From positions 31,304,001 to 31,368,000 of the forward strand of contig NC_073352.2 in the NCBI RefSeq assembly GCF_027580225.2: 64,000 nt of DNA, written 5' to 3'. The notes under the pieces were generated by a model. It saw only the letters and a program-made list of their open reading frames with translations. It was not told the origin of the DNA and did no database searches. Origin of the DNA: Misgurnus anguillicaudatus. Taxonomy: Eukaryota; Chordata; Actinopteri; Cypriniformes; Cobitidae. Within the stretch, counting starts at the first letter, position 1, and each line of letters opens with the position of its first letter. Shown here piece after piece: positions 1-12,192 of the stretch. Made by a program: the position numbers and the translations under genes.

Positions 1-103
1 AGCACGCTCTGGGAGCACAGGGAGGTGGTGGTATGCTCAAGAGCTATATTTGGAAGTGGCAGTACTGAATACCGGCGCGTTCCGGCCCACTTAAAGCACT
101 GTT

Positions 104-330
104 CATGATAATAAAGAATATTTTGAATGATTGTGTTTGACGAGTGTTGCATTTTTAAATGCACGTTATAAACGACTCAAACTCGTAGTGATTTTTGATT
201 TATAAGGACTTCATACTGATCACAGAGCCGTAGTACATGCACAAGAGGTGCATGAAACACAGAATCCGAGCCTTGCGATTCAGAATCGATTTCAGACAGA
301 TATTTTTTTAAAGGGGAATGCGATGCATAT
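104..330 (+). repeat. Relic of hAT MITE family (second copy at 52452)
   Basis: This stretch matches the right half of the complete hAT-type MITE at 52452-52899. Shared blocks include AATGCACGTTATAAACGACT, GTAGTACATGCACAAG and CCTTGCGATTCAGAATC. The homology stops near 330, before the terminal GTTACATCCCTA seen in the complete copy, so the right terminus is lost. The first 100 bases of the window do not match and I see nothing else in them. Confidence 0.8.
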
Positions 331-1106
331 TCATATAACTTGATATAATTTGGATTGTGCATCCTGGACCTGTTTAAGATTATAAAATTCAATATACTGC
401 CTTATACGCATTCCTATATCTCACAAAAAAAGTCATTACATTACATGTGGGCCTGCTAATTAATGCTTTGTAATTTAAAAATCAATATTAAAAAATGCAG
501 TACATAAATGAACTAGACCTCTTCAACCAACCATCAAATCCATACATACAGTTAGAATTTGTCAGCTTATGCTTGACATTTGAAATGGTTGCATCATTTT
601 TACAGATCTGTGATGGGGTGAGCAAAGGTTAGGTTGAGTTTGGCACATAAGGGATGAAGTAATATCACGAAAACATACTTGTGCTGCTGGTTGGAGGCAT
701 TGCATTCAACCGGCAAAACTATAGGAGTGAGCAATAGGGAGCTTCTGTTTATTTTGCTGACCTGTATGAATGATATAGTGTAATCCAAGGGAGGTGTGGA
801 TAAATCATGCTTATGGTCCGACCGCTGTTATGAAAGAGAGCCGGAAAACCTCCACTTCCTGTATGACACGCTCTCCATTTCCTCCCTGCACACATTTCTC
901 ACACAGAGGGTGGCACAGCCCGGCAGCACTGGGATACTTATGGAGCTGAAACAACATCCTGAAGGACGAGGTTACGGGGCCTTAAAGCCAGCGGGGTTCG
1001 GTGTCTGGGGAACACTTGCCAAAGTTTTGTTAATAAGAACAGGAAGAGGAACGGCGAGAGAAACGCCCCTCCTGTCGTGCCACTGTGTTTTAAATAATCT
1101 TGCAAG
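331..1106. other. Unassigned sequence, no gene seen
   Basis: I see no exon, terminal inverted repeat or tandem repeat here. Bases 785-1090 are richer in GC and hold a 107-codon open frame on the plus strand with no recognisable domain. I treat that frame as chance. Confidence 0.5.
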
Positions 1107-1137
1107 TACAAACACCTAAAAGATTATTAGGAACACC
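1107..1137 (+). repeat. Left terminal inverted repeat of Tc1 element
   Basis: Pairs with 2301-2331 in inverted orientation. The inner 16 bases, GATTATTAGGAACACC, are identical. Confidence 0.92.
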
Positions 1138-1140
1138 ATA

Positions 1141-2189
1141 CTAATACTGTGTTTGACCCCCTTTCCCCTTCAGAACTGCCTTAATTCTCCATGGCATTGA
1201 TTCAACAAGGTGCAGAAAGCATTCTTTAGAAATGTTGGCCCATATTGATAGGATAGCATCTTGTAGTTGATGGAGATTTGTGGGATGCACATCCAGGGCA
1301 CGAAGCTCCCGTTCCACCACATCCCAAAGATGCTCTATTGGGTTGAGATTTGGTGACTGTGGGGGCCATTTTAGTACAGTGAACTCATTGTCATGTTCAA
1401 GAAACCAATTTGAAATTATTTGAGCTTTGTGACATGGTGCATTATCCTGCTGGAAGTAGCCATCAGAGGATGGGTACATGGTGGTCATAAAGGGACGGAC
1501 AAGGTCAGAAACAATGTTCAGGTAGGCCGTGGCATTTAAACGATGCCCAGTTGGCACTAAGGGGCCTTGAGTGTGCAAAGAAAACATCCCCCACACCATT
1601 ACACCACCACCACCAGCCTGCACAGTGGTAACAAGGCATGATGGATCCATGTTCTCATTCTGTTTACGCCAAACTCTGACTCTACCATCTGAATGTCTTA
1701 ACAGAAATCGAGACTCATCAGACCAGGCAACATTTTTTCAGTCTTCAACTGTCCAATTTTGGTGAGCTTGTGCAAATTGTAGCCTCTTTTTCTTATTTGT
1801 AGAGGAGATGAGTTGTACCCGGTAGGGTTTTCTGCTGTTGTAGCCTATCCGCCTTAAGGTTGTGCGTGTTGTGGCTTCACAAATGCTTTGCTGCATCCCT
1901 CGGTTGTAACGAGTGGTTATTTCAGTCAAAGTTGCTCTTCTATCAGCTTGAATCAGTCGGCCCATTCTCCTCTGACCTCTAGCATCAACAAGGCATTTTC
2001 TCCCACAGGACTGCCGCATACTGAATGTTTTTCCCTTTTTATACCATTCTTTGTAAACCTTAGAAATGGTTGTGCGTGACAATCCCAGTAACTGAGCAGA
2101 TTGTGAAATACTCAGACCGGCCCGTCTGGCACCAACAACCATGCCACACTTAAAATTGCTTAAATCACCTTTCTTTGCAATTCTGACAT
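1141..2189 (-). pseudogene. Tc1-like transposase, broken by one stop and one frameshift
   Basis: Cut-and-paste DDE transposase. The N-terminal part (bases 1741-2142) reads as paired-like helix-turn-helix DNA-binding domains, with GARRAGLSISQSAQLLGLSR and the recognition-helix-like SRTTISKVYKEW. The C-terminal part (1141-1737) is the catalytic domain. The first aspartate is in WSDES, the second in QQDNAPCHKA and the glutamate in SPNLNPIEHLW. Two lesions are visible. An in-frame TGA at 1738-1740 follows WTVED, where the family normally has tryptophan. A single-base deletion in the A-rich stretch near 2170-2180 separates the family-typical ATG (2187-2189) from the rest of the frame. Translation could restart at the ATG at 2140-2142 but would still meet the TGA. 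All three catalytic residues remain. It is a recently dead copy, with no sign of host use. Confidence 0.92.
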
Positions 2190-2300
2190 TCAGTTTGGAG
2201 TTCAGGAGATTGTCTTGACCAGAACCACACCCCTAAATGCATTGAAGCAACTGCCATGTGATTGGTTGATTAGATAATTGAATTAATAAGAAATTGAACA

Positions 2301-2331
2301 GGTGTTCCTAATAATCCTTTAGTTGAGTGTA
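2301..2331 (-). repeat. Right terminal inverted repeat of Tc1 element
   Basis: Inverted partner of 1107-1137. It ends on TA (2330-2331), the retained target dinucleotide. Confidence 0.92.
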
Positions 2332-3618
2332 TTTGAACATCAGAAAGCAACTTAGAGAAAGCTAGCAATGCCCACCTAGGTAGATTGCATGAGAAAGCAG
2401 ATTAGTGACTCTAGGTATTGTCTAATATGAACTAACAAGTTGTTATTGCGTTCTCACAATTGTTCAAGAACCTTGAATGCCCAAATGTTTACCTCAAAAG
2501 CATCAGCCTGACCCTAATTGACTTATGGCACAACTTTTAATTGAAATAGATTTGGATATCACACTATAAGATCGTTTCATCTCTCTCGTCCTATTGAGGG
2601 ACTTTGGTACCATCTCGCTCTGTATTGTTTTACTTGTTTGAGGTCAGGTCTCGCAGGCCCGCTGTAATCATTATCATCCACCCTGTAAACGCCATAATTT
2701 GTGCTGTATAATATCCAAATAAAGCAATGCTTCCCCTACCTGTCACAAGGGTGGGCATCTCTATGTAGCCCTCAGTGCAACAACATTAGGAGGGGTTAAT
2801 CTACATACGCTCCGCCACATGCACCGCTTACACATCCAGTTAATAAGACTAAAGCATTATTAGCCCACCTCCATAACATTCCCCCGTAATAACACCACCG
2901 GCTGTCAATCATGGGCACAATTAAATTGTTTAATGAATAAATTTGCATAGATAATGACGTGGCTATACAAAACATCTGGTTTCCGCAGTTTAATGACATA
3001 CCATGCATCAGACCCCCATATGGAATGCTAAAGAAAATGCTGCTTTGATGCTAACTAAATGAAAAGTATCACTCAGATTGATCTGGGCTTTTTGACAGAG
3101 ATGAAATCACTTAGTATGAATGTTTTTGGCATGTTACAAGCTTGACGGTTAATTGCTTCAGGAGAATCTGGTCCTGCGCCTCGCACAACCCGACGAACGG
3201 AGCCGCCTGCCCGAGAAGTCACAGTTTTTTCCTCGCTGCATTTCAATATCGCAAAGGCATCAGGAATTTTGAGACGGCGCCAAATGAAATGCAAATTGGC
3301 TCGTCGATGCTATCACAGCTGCCTGAACTATTCCTTAAAATCTTTATGTGCTGTTTCTACAATTAAGATGAACAATTGCTAATTTCTTCTACATGAACAC
3401 TCCATGTGCCAAGATATACATTTGAAATTGATGTGCAGAGAACAGGTTTTCATCACACCGAAAACAAATGTAGACATCAGTACTGTGCGAGTCTACGGTA
3501 ACAATTCATGCGATGCTCAGCATCAGCATTGTTTCATCGCGAACATGTTATTCTTTAAATGTACACACAGCAGAGGAGCAGATGTGAACATTTTCATAAC
3601 ATTTTCATAAGTATTGCC
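2332..3618. other. Repeat-poor island, possible conserved noncoding element
   Basis: No coding exon is recognisable and no inverted or tandem repeat is obvious. Within 2640-3370 the composition is mixed. It holds two perfect POU octamer sites, ATTTGCAT at 2941-2948 and ATGCAAAT at 3289-3296, and several TAAT homeodomain cores. That texture is typical of developmental noncoding elements in fish gene deserts. Conservation cannot be tested from one sequence, so the regulatory reading is inference. Confidence 0.35.
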
Positions 3619-3725
3619 TTAAAGGCACAATATGTAGGATTTACACCACTAGAGGTCGCTATTTCACAATAACTATAACAAAGGCAAAGTTTAATGACGT
3701 TGGCTATGTTTTCCGAAACATAGAT
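3619..3725 (+). mobile_element. Left end of a TTAA-inserted MITE
   Basis: It begins at a TTAA (3619-3622) followed by AGGCACAATATGTAGGATTT. It resembles the inverted right end of the complete element at 41290-41694, which reads AGGGGCAATAAGTAGGATTT. The rest of the element merges into the next repeat and no right terminus is visible. Confidence 0.65.
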
Positions 3726-4262
3726 TGGAAAAAATATGGACGACGCAACGTTGCTTCCTTCCATTGTAATAAATTGAAGCAAAAAATGTCCGACCATGTT
3801 ACATAAAAACGCCAGTTTGGAGCCAGGGCATGCGCAGAAGGAATTGTCCATGGAGCCAGAGGGAGAGCCGCGGTATCAAACTTCAGTCAAAATGTTCGCA
3901 TGCCCACGCCAATCATAACGACACGCCCCGTTTCTATAACATCAAATTCTAGCTAAAATTAAACTTATCACATAAATGAACAATTGAACAAAGAAATCCC
4001 TAAGGGTACATGGAGCAAAAATTAAATAAAGTTTAGTTTCGCGTGCGCACATGAAACTATCGAGTTTAGTTTGGCGTGCACACGGTAAACTATCGCATGC
4101 TTACATTAAACTTTTGCGTGCGCAATTTTTCTTTGGAAGTGTAAATATTTTTTATTTAGAGCCGAGTCCCATTCTAAGTTTATGACTTGTACTGCAGCCA
4201 GCCATCAGGGGGCGATCAAAAGCCAGCAGCTTCACTTTTCAAGATGTATGAGGCACATTTGC
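3726..4262 (+). repeat. Dispersed repeat, copy 1 (copy 2 at 22396)
   Basis: Homologous to 22396-22810. Shared blocks include AACTTC after GCGGTATCA, GTCAGTTTGGAGCCA-like sequence, ACTTGTACTGCAGCCAGCCA and GGGGGCGATCAAA. The short open frames inside are shadows of this repeat. An extra segment of about 105 bp at 4021-4127 is absent from copy 2. Confidence 0.85.
4021..4127 (+). repeat. Short minisatellite, about three 33-bp units
   Basis: Three imperfect units carry AGTTTAGTTT(C/G)GCGTGC, a CACA-containing stretch and GAAACTATCG or TAAACTATCG. The third unit is partly rearranged. It lies inside the dispersed repeat and is missing from the copy at 22396. Confidence 0.65.
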
Positions 4263-4343
4263 GCACAATGCGCAGTACTCGCACAAATCATTTACCTTCA
4301 ATGGCATTAACTAATATTACATATCCTTTACTGAAAATGCTTA

Positions 4344-4878
4344 AGGGCAATTTATAGTCGTGCGTAGGTTCTACGTCGTAGCTACGGCCGCAGCCTGTGC
4401 GTAGCTCTGCGTAGCCTGACACGCACCTCACAAAATTTTTAACAGCACGTCAGTTCTACGCAGACCGCAAGCACTGTGATTGGTCCACCAGAACCCCTCC
4501 TGTCAGGTAAAAAAAACGGCATCATAGGTATTTCCGTTTGCGACGGTGAAAACAAAGAATGGCCAAGTTGAGGAGTGATTTAACTCAAACTGCAACAAAA
4601 GTCGCTGTTTATTTACATCCATCATTGCTGGTCTTCTCAAATTATACACAACAAGTTGCTGTTTCTTCTTCATTTGTGGCTTAACTTGCAAAGCTTCTTC
4701 TTTTTTGGCGTTCGCGCTGCTACTGTGGTTACACACATGGGATACTGCCTACCAGCGGCCTGCGCGCGTGTTTGCACGTCGACGCGGAAGACGATGCAAA
4801 AGTATAAATGAAAATCGACGCGGAACCTACGCCGTCGTGGCTACGCCGTAGGACCTACGCACGACTATAACGAGCCCT
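4344..4878. mobile_element. PIF/Harbinger-type MITE with TTA duplication
   Basis: The 535-bp element is bounded by TTA target duplications at 4341-4343 and 4879-4881. The left end reads AGGGCAATTTATAGTCGTGC. The right end, read in reverse complement, is AGGGCTCGTTATAGTCGTGC. Homology between the ends extends about 50 bp through CGTAGGT and CTACG motifs. A 3-bp TWA duplication with GGC-rich ends is the PIF/Harbinger signature. A 77-codon minus-strand frame inside (4503-4736) shows no recognised domain. Confidence 0.88.
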
Positions 4879-4881
4879 TTA

Positions 4882-5446
4882 CATGTCATTAAATGTATAA
4901 TATGCTGTTCTTGTTGCATTTAGCGACAAGTATAACCAGGCATAGTCAATGTAGTAGAAAAAGCATCACATAGTGAATTTTACAACAACTGCATCAGAGC
5001 GCTGGATACCTGAGGTAATTTTATGTTAGAAACTTTAGCAATGAGTTTCTCCACAGTGTCATCTGTCATTTTTAAGTGCACGTGCAAGTTCAAATAGATT
5101 TGATTGCCAGTCAATGGTTTATCGTTCGATCCGTTAATCGCCAAGAAAGTGATCCCAGTGATATTGTGCATTGTATCTTTATCATTATATTTGTGGTGTG
5201 AGCTATGCTATTCTCCTTAATATAAAACTGAAATTTTATATTGTTATAACGTGAATGCCCCTTAACTCGTGTTGCAATAGTTTCTACATCTGGAAACCGA
5301 GGATAGCATGAAAATTAAGTCACTTAAAGTGCGAAAATTACATAGTAATGTAGACAATGGACAAGCAATTATTTCAAATAAAAATGTCTTACTTAATACA
5401 AAACTCTATAAAATATATATCACACTGACTGTAAGTGTTTTTTGGC
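4882..5446. other. AT-rich unassigned sequence
   Basis: No gene, inverted repeat or tandem array is seen. Confidence 0.5.
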
Positions 5447-5454
5447 TTAAATCA

Positions 5455-6200
5455 TAGGGGTGTAAATCTGACATCTTTCCCAAAATGACATTGATTCCCT
5501 GCGATACAATGTTTGCTGATACCTCCAAGAAAATCTAAAACAATTTTGATTCAATTCAGGGGTATACTGACCAAGTTTTGAGTCTTTGAGCAGATCCAGA
5601 AACAGCGTTTGCTTTCAGCCATGTTTGTAGTATGAATGATAGTCGACTACCAATTCCTCTCGCAAAATTTGACAGTTCACTGGATAGTCCAACAAAGGTG
5701 GAAAAGAAAACGTGGATCGAAGAAGATGTGAGAAAAAGACGACTCAACCTCAACGAGGCCAGGACCGCGGCCATGGACCGCCAAGCATGGAAACACTTCA
5801 TAAACAAAATCTGGCAACCAGTGGCATCCACAGTAGTGTATTGGCTTAGGAAACAATCCCAACCAAATGCCAGCAAATCTAACCACAAATCTAAATGCTA
5901 GGGATCAAAGAAAATATATCAATCAATTTATCGATACTTTAAGACACTTGACAAAGTTTCCTTTGGCTGTCTTTTCGCTGTGACCACTGCTTCGTTGTTG
6001 CATCACAATCTAACTAAATAAATATATATTTTTTTTTTATAGTAAATTATTTATATGAGGTAACTTTATTTTGGCACACTTCAAATGTAATGTCTGTCTA
6101 TGCATATATATCTATATATATATAAATAATTTACTTGCGGAATTGATGCATTGTATCATTAGATATTGATCCATATTGATGTATTGTTATTACACCCCTA
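5455..6200 (+). mobile_element. hAT-like nonautonomous element
   Basis: The ends are TAGGGGTGTAA (5455) and TTACACCCCTA (6190-6200), a perfect 11-bp inverted repeat. The flanking octamers TTAAATCA (5447-5454) and TCAAACCA (6201-6208) agree at 6 of 8 positions and look like a decayed 8-bp duplication. The interior holds an 89-codon frame on the plus strand (5632-5901). Its middle, with TWIEEDVRKRRLNLNEA followed by DRQAWKHF, weakly recalls the short C-terminal tail of some LINE polyproteins. It has no reverse transcriptase or transposase domain. Confidence 0.75.
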
Positions 6201-6208
6201 TCAAACCA

Positions 6209-7939
6209 CGAATCTAAAAAATATTTTGCTGGAATATATGACTATGTGATACCATATGCATACATATACAGATACATACTTATGTTTTGGATAAGAGCAA
6301 TATTTAAATGTTGGCTTAATAATGTAGCTTTCCCTTAAATATTTACACCACCTGCGTAAGCGAATTTCAAAATAAAGCAAGAAATTGCATTTGCATATTT
6401 GTATCAGCATCTGTCACTATTTTGCTATAGCATCAACAAGCAATTATTTTAATTAAATTCATAAATGACACTGAGTATGGAAATATCACGCACCTTTAAA
6501 CACTGAGCTAAAAGCACTGAGATGAGAATCCTATAGGCTGAAAATGATTTTTCTCCAACATCTGTTATTTGACTTGGAAGGCCACAATGCTATTTACGTT
6601 ACTAATCGGTAAATTTACTATTACTCTACATTCTTTCACATCCCTGCTGTCCGAGACCCATCATCAGCTCACAGTTAAAAGTCTTCTTCTCATGGGAACA
6701 TTAAAGGACAGCAAACATCTCTCCCTTGAGGAACTTGTTTAGAAAATACAGACCACGGAAAAGTAAACGTCCACTTAAAGAAAATGATCCAGAACCATAC
6801 AAACATACAGAGAGTAACAGAATAAGAACGACCGATGAAGTGATAGATAACTTGACTAAATTGTATCTGACTAAATTGTATATCTAATAAAACACATGAA
6901 GTTTAGCAGCTAAGTAGAGAGGCTTTGGGAAAATGGGAGTTGGATTAGGTGTTGCGAGGGAGGGGGCTCATTAATGTTGTTATTATGTTTGGTACATGTT
7001 TGTTTGAAGATCCTGGTGTGCTCTGTGTTGACATATTGAGAAGCTCGCCTTAAGGGACCCTTAACACGCAGCAGACCGCACTCGTACTCAAAGACTTATT
7101 GTTACGGCCCACATTAGGGTGAAAGAGGTCCGTGGCTTTCTCCTTGAGTCCTACGACCACCCGAGACCCCAAGGAACATAGTCTTTCAACAAACAAAAGA
7201 AAATGCTATTTAATAGATTTACCGTAAAAAAAGTGAGTCACAGGATATCATTGGAAACGGTCAGCCAAGTATATGTTTTTATCACATATGAACCCTGTCA
7301 ACACATACCCGCCATTAAAACTATATTCAATAATGCATAACATGCTTTTAATCAAATGATTGATTTTCTCAGGTCACAATTCATCATTTTGTGTCGTAGT
7401 TTGAGTCATTAACCCCGAAGATATACAGTATTAAGGCCACTTTGTTTAAAAAAAAAAACAATTCACACTTGCGGCCTGGGCAGCCGTGTCCTCATGGCAG
7501 AGGTTCTGAGGGATGAAAAATGAGTTTATGGTTTCGGAAATATGTTTTGAGCGAGAAAGGGCCTCCAAAATAGACAAAGGCATATCTGCCAAGATCAAGG
7601 AGTGGCTGGAATGTCCTTGTTTTTTCAGCGTGGGTTGAATGAAGTGAGGTTGCCTGGCTTGTGTCCATCAAACCCACACGCGCTCCTCTGAGTCTATTCA
7701 CGCTCGGCACACACACAAACATATAAACATGAACACACAGGGCTTCATTGTCTGCTCAAGTGCTCTCCCCACGCTTAGACACACCTCAATACCACTGACC
7801 CATCCTGAGTCCAGCGTTTTCATTAAAAACACATTGCGTCAACAGATGTTGATACTCTGGGAAACCCCCCCTCTTCAGTCCATTGAATGTTCATCATATT
7901 AGCACTTGCTATTCGCACAGGTACCTTTGCGCCACTACC
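6209..7939. other. Repeat-poor sequence, no gene seen
   Basis: Nothing coding is recognisable. The 7440-7870 part has higher GC and no internal repeats. It could be a noncoding conserved block, but nothing in the sequence alone proves it. Confidence 0.4.
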
Positions 7940-7944
7940 GTTAC

Positions 7945-8283
7945 TACACAGAATTACAATAACAACTTTAATTATATTTAATCATTATAAAAATATAATT
8001 AATAATAATAATACTATACTATACAATACACTAATACATTTGTATATTATTATTAGTTGTACACTTATAAAACTAATAATAAAAAAATAATAATACAACA
8101 CAACAATAACATCAATCTCAGAAATAAAGATACAGTAGCTTTCACTGGAGCAGTACCCTTTTAAAAATTTACCTAAAGGGTGCATATTAGTACCTCAAAG
8201 GTACATAGTGGGACATCAAAGGGACATATTTGTACCTAAATGACAGTGTACTTCTTATAACTTTTTATAATGATTACTACTAC

Positions 8284-8325
<42 letters not shown>

Positions 8326-8430
8326 ATGCATACAAAATAGTAATAATAGTAATAATAATAATAGTAATAATAATAATATTTTTATTATTATTTATATATA
8401 ATTAAATATTATTATTATTATTATAGTAAT
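7945..8430. repeat. AT-rich simple repeats around a palindromic fragment
   Basis: Degenerate (AAT)n and (TAA)n tracts lie at about 7970-8105 and 8275-8430. Between them, 8135-8260 holds repeated GTACCT and AAAGG(T/G)(A/G)CA motifs typical of a common fish MITE, with no clean termini. Confidence 0.7.
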
Positions 8431-8514
8431 AAAATAATTAAACAAAAGTGGGCAAACAGTCTTTTCTTAAATTCATTGGATAAACAAGTGGTTCTCAAAC
8501 TTTTTGGCTTGCAC

Positions 8515-9015
8515 TGTAAAAAGTTGGATTCACTTAAAAAATTACTTGTTACATTTTACATTTTTAACTTAAAGTGTTTTTCACTTAAACATTTAATGGT
8601 AACACTTTATTATAATGTTCATGATTTAACATTAGTTAATGTATTAACTAACATAAACAAACCATGAGCAATACATTTGTTACAGTATTTATTCATCTTT
8701 GTTAATGTTAGTTAATAGAAATAAAGCTGTTCATTGTTTGTTCATGTTAGTTCACGGTGCATTAACTAATGTTAACCAAATTTTAATAAAGTATTAGTAA
8801 TTGTTGAAATTAACATTAATAAAGATTAATAAATGATGCACAAGTGCAGTTCATCATTAGTTCATGTTAACTAATGTAGTTAACTAATGTTAATTAATGA
8901 ACATTATAATAAAGTGTTACCCATATAAGTTGAAACAACATACATTTTTTTTAGGTGTTACTGATTTTTAAGTTGATATCACTTAATCACTTAACTTACT
9001 CAATGTAGGGTGCAT
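8515..9015. mobile_element. ACTTAA-rich fish MITE split by another MITE
   Basis: The outer sequence begins near CACTGTAAAAAGTTGG and is rich in CACTTAA and AAGTTGA motifs on both sides of the insert at 8598-8921. Its right border is uncertain. Confidence 0.5.
8598..8921. mobile_element. 324-bp MITE with 25-bp perfect inverted repeats
   Basis: The left end GGTAACACTTTATTATAATG continues through TTCAT and is matched exactly by the inverted right end. The interior is full of GTTAACTAATGTTA-type motifs in both orientations. It is a nonautonomous DNA transposon with no coding capacity. The superfamily is not assigned because the target duplication is unclear. Confidence 0.85.
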
Positions 9016-9704
9016 CCATTCGTTCCCCCAAAAAAATATTTAAGACATAAAACATCTAAAAATAAAAAAAATTCATTTGAATGAAACAAAACACATTAAA
9101 TGATACAACGTACGTGATATTGGTTTGCCTTATTTATTTGAGGTTTAATTACACAGAATTTATGATCAATTATTTAATTTTATAAAATGTAATACAAATG
9201 GGGCCTTCGGGCACCATCAGTTTGAAAAACACTGGGTGCGAATTACATTTGTTTCCATCAAGTTGTTCGAGCAGATGACGGTGGTATTGGTAACAAACAG
9301 TAAACAAAACAAGGTACATGTGGAAAATGGAGACAGGACTACACGTAGTCATGATGGGGCAAGTTATTAATTTAATAGCAGTGCAGCTTGTAATTGCCAA
9401 ACTGAATGCTGTGCACTGTGCACAGAAGAAGGAATGCAGGATTTTTGATGCAGGCATTAGCAGCAAGGGTATTACGACACATATATGATAAAGAAAATGA
9501 CAGTGTAAACAGATGGTCAGCCCCATGGGTTTTTGTGATCGTTGCGTCAGAATTTATTCAGCAAATGGGTTCCATCTCCCATTATTCGTATTTACTCTTT
9601 TTCGTTAAGGGCTTTAAGGGCTTTTTGTTCAAAATTTGGCATTTCCATCATTCATGTTTGATGCGATACAAAAAATGCACAGAAAATCATGGTTAATGAC
9701 CACC

Positions 9705-9887
9705 TTTACATGAACCCACATAATGCAATTATAATTGGATTTTGGCAATGTTGCGATTATACTTTACCTCAAATAAACACAATACTTTGATAAAAATAAT
9801 GTGATTAAATTCATAATCGCAGCAAGTATAATCGTATTAAAACAGGTGGCGTACGCCGTTTTTAATTGCATTATGTGGCCATGTAAA
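9705..9887. mobile_element. Small MITE with CCACATAATGCAATTA ends
   Basis: The left end TTTACATG plus CCACATAATGCAATTA is repeated in inverted form at the right, AATTGCATTATGTGG plus CATGTAAA. The interior is AT-rich. Confidence 0.7.
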
Positions 9888-10303
9888 AGTAATGCATTAC
9901 AATATTAAGTTACTTCCCAAAAAAATAATTAATCGTGTTCCTTAGTTACTTTTCATGGAGGGTATTAATTACGTTACTTTTAAGTTACTTTTTAGTTCTC
10001 TCTATCTTTTTCAGGCATTGCAGGCGTTTTTTTATTTATTTTTTGACTGAGAAGTTAATTGCATATTTCCATCGCAAAAATGTCAATGCGTAATTCTATG
10101 TGACTACGTTCAGTTTAATTCAGAACATTATGTTTTTTTTTCAAATTAATTAAACTGAAAAGTAACTTGCATTACTTTTTTAAAAAGTACCTCAATTATT
10201 AATGTGAACATTTATAAAGTAATGCGTTACTTTAATCGTTACTTCAGAAAAATAATATTATTACATAATGCGCATTACTTGTAATGCGTTACCACCAACA
10301 CTG
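9888..10303. repeat. Degenerate GTAATGCGTTAC repeat
   Basis: The tract carries many copies of AAGTTACTTTT, AGTAATGC and GCGTTAC in both orientations. It ends in GCGTTACCACCAACACTG, the usual terminus of a common fish transposon relic. The left terminus is missing or overlaps the MITE before it. Confidence 0.65.
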
Positions 10304-10719
10304 TCTGCCTTCATCCAGAAACAGCTCAAATCACGCGACAGTAGTAAATAAAACTGTTATAGGCACGGTCATAATATTTCTATATTTTCGTTACACGGCA
10401 CCGAATAACGAAATACGTCCATAAGAAAGCGTTTGTCATTTGTGCTCTGCATTGTGTGTGAATAATCAAAAAATAAAAACTGCACGTAAACAGGAGTGAA
10501 GAAGTTAACTCCAGTCATGTAAACATCTTACTGCGATTAAGTCGTTACTCTGATTAAAGGAAATAATCACCCTATTGGTGTGCATGTAAACGTAGTGAAT
10601 GTTGAAAGTAGCACATATAAGACTTAAAACAACTTTCTGCAAATCACGCATGACCTTTAAAACATCACTACTGTAAATAAAGCGCATCAACCATTTATTT
10701 ATTTTCTGGACTGTACGGC
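10304..10719. other. Unassigned, partly repeat-like
   Basis: It contains several scattered CATGTAAAC motifs that resemble MITE interiors. I could not define termini and see no gene. Confidence 0.4.
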
Positions 10720-11230
10720 CTTCACCAAGGACAAACTCTGATGGTTAGGCCGCAGTCAGGTGCCACCTCACACTTTAAGAACCTTCACCACGGCAACAGA
10801 CGATTTCTGCAAAGACAGGAAGGAGCGGCGCCGCGCAAGATGTCGTTTCCTCTAAAACAAGGGGGCTGCGCGTTTTCGCACTCCATGAATGCATTGCAGC
10901 GTGGCTCGGCGGGCTGTTAATCTGTTTGCACATTTGCAGCGCTAACAATGTGTTGACAACACGCTGACATCACACAGATGTCAGACGCATCTGCCTCTTC
11001 TGGCCCATGAATATTAATGCAAAGTGCTTTGTCTCCTCCCGTTTACAGCAGGCCCTCGCTTTTTGTCTGCACTCATTTACACTTGTTTTCGGTGCCTCTG
11101 TACTGCTCTTTTCTTTATGTGCTTTCTCGCTCTCCTCTCGTCTTATTGTTTGATCGAGCGATATGCTTTTCTTTCCCCGCGTGCTTGAAACACTTGCTCT
11201 AATTGGGAAATGTTTCACCTCTGCTTTAGT
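10720..11230. other. GC-richer quiet block with octamer/homeodomain cluster
   Basis: No repeats or exons are recognised. Bases 11007-11024 read ATGAATATTAATGCAAAG, which overlays a TAAT core on a near-octamer. Such clusters are common in vertebrate enhancers. The regulatory reading is inference. Confidence 0.35.
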
Positions 11231-11388
11231 GAAGGTGTCATTGCTGCTGGTTTGTTGAAGAAAAACTGTCTATTCAGAAATGTAAAACCAGCAGTAAAAC
11301 CATGTGCTGTAATAATATTTATGATCAGAAGATTGTTTATATTGTAAAGTGCATCTCTCTTTTTTCCTCTCTATCTCACTCTCTTTCT

Positions 11389-12190
<802 letters not shown>

Positions 12191-12192
<2 letters not shown>

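Larger units (their letters stand above)
1107..2331 (-). mobile_element. Tc1/mariner element, DD36E-like, near full length
   Basis: The 1225-bp element has terminal inverted repeats of about 31 bp at 1107-1137 and 2301-2331. They share GATTATTAGGAACACC, with a few mismatches in the outermost bases. A TA dinucleotide sits at each outer end, as expected for Tc1/mariner insertion. One broken transposase gene on the minus strand fills the interior. Its catalytic spacing of 36 residues between the second aspartate and the glutamate fits the DD36E lineage (called Incomer) better than canonical DD34E Tc1. Both ends are present, so the DNA could still be mobilised in trans. The element itself cannot make an intact enzyme. 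Confidence 0.93.

Noticed and set aside
1571..2079. Plus-strand frames across the Tc1 element
   Set aside because: They are shadows of the minus-strand transposase.
5556..5888. 110-codon and 69-codon minus-strand frames in the hAT-like element
   Set aside because: They overlap the plus-strand frame antisense and show no domain.
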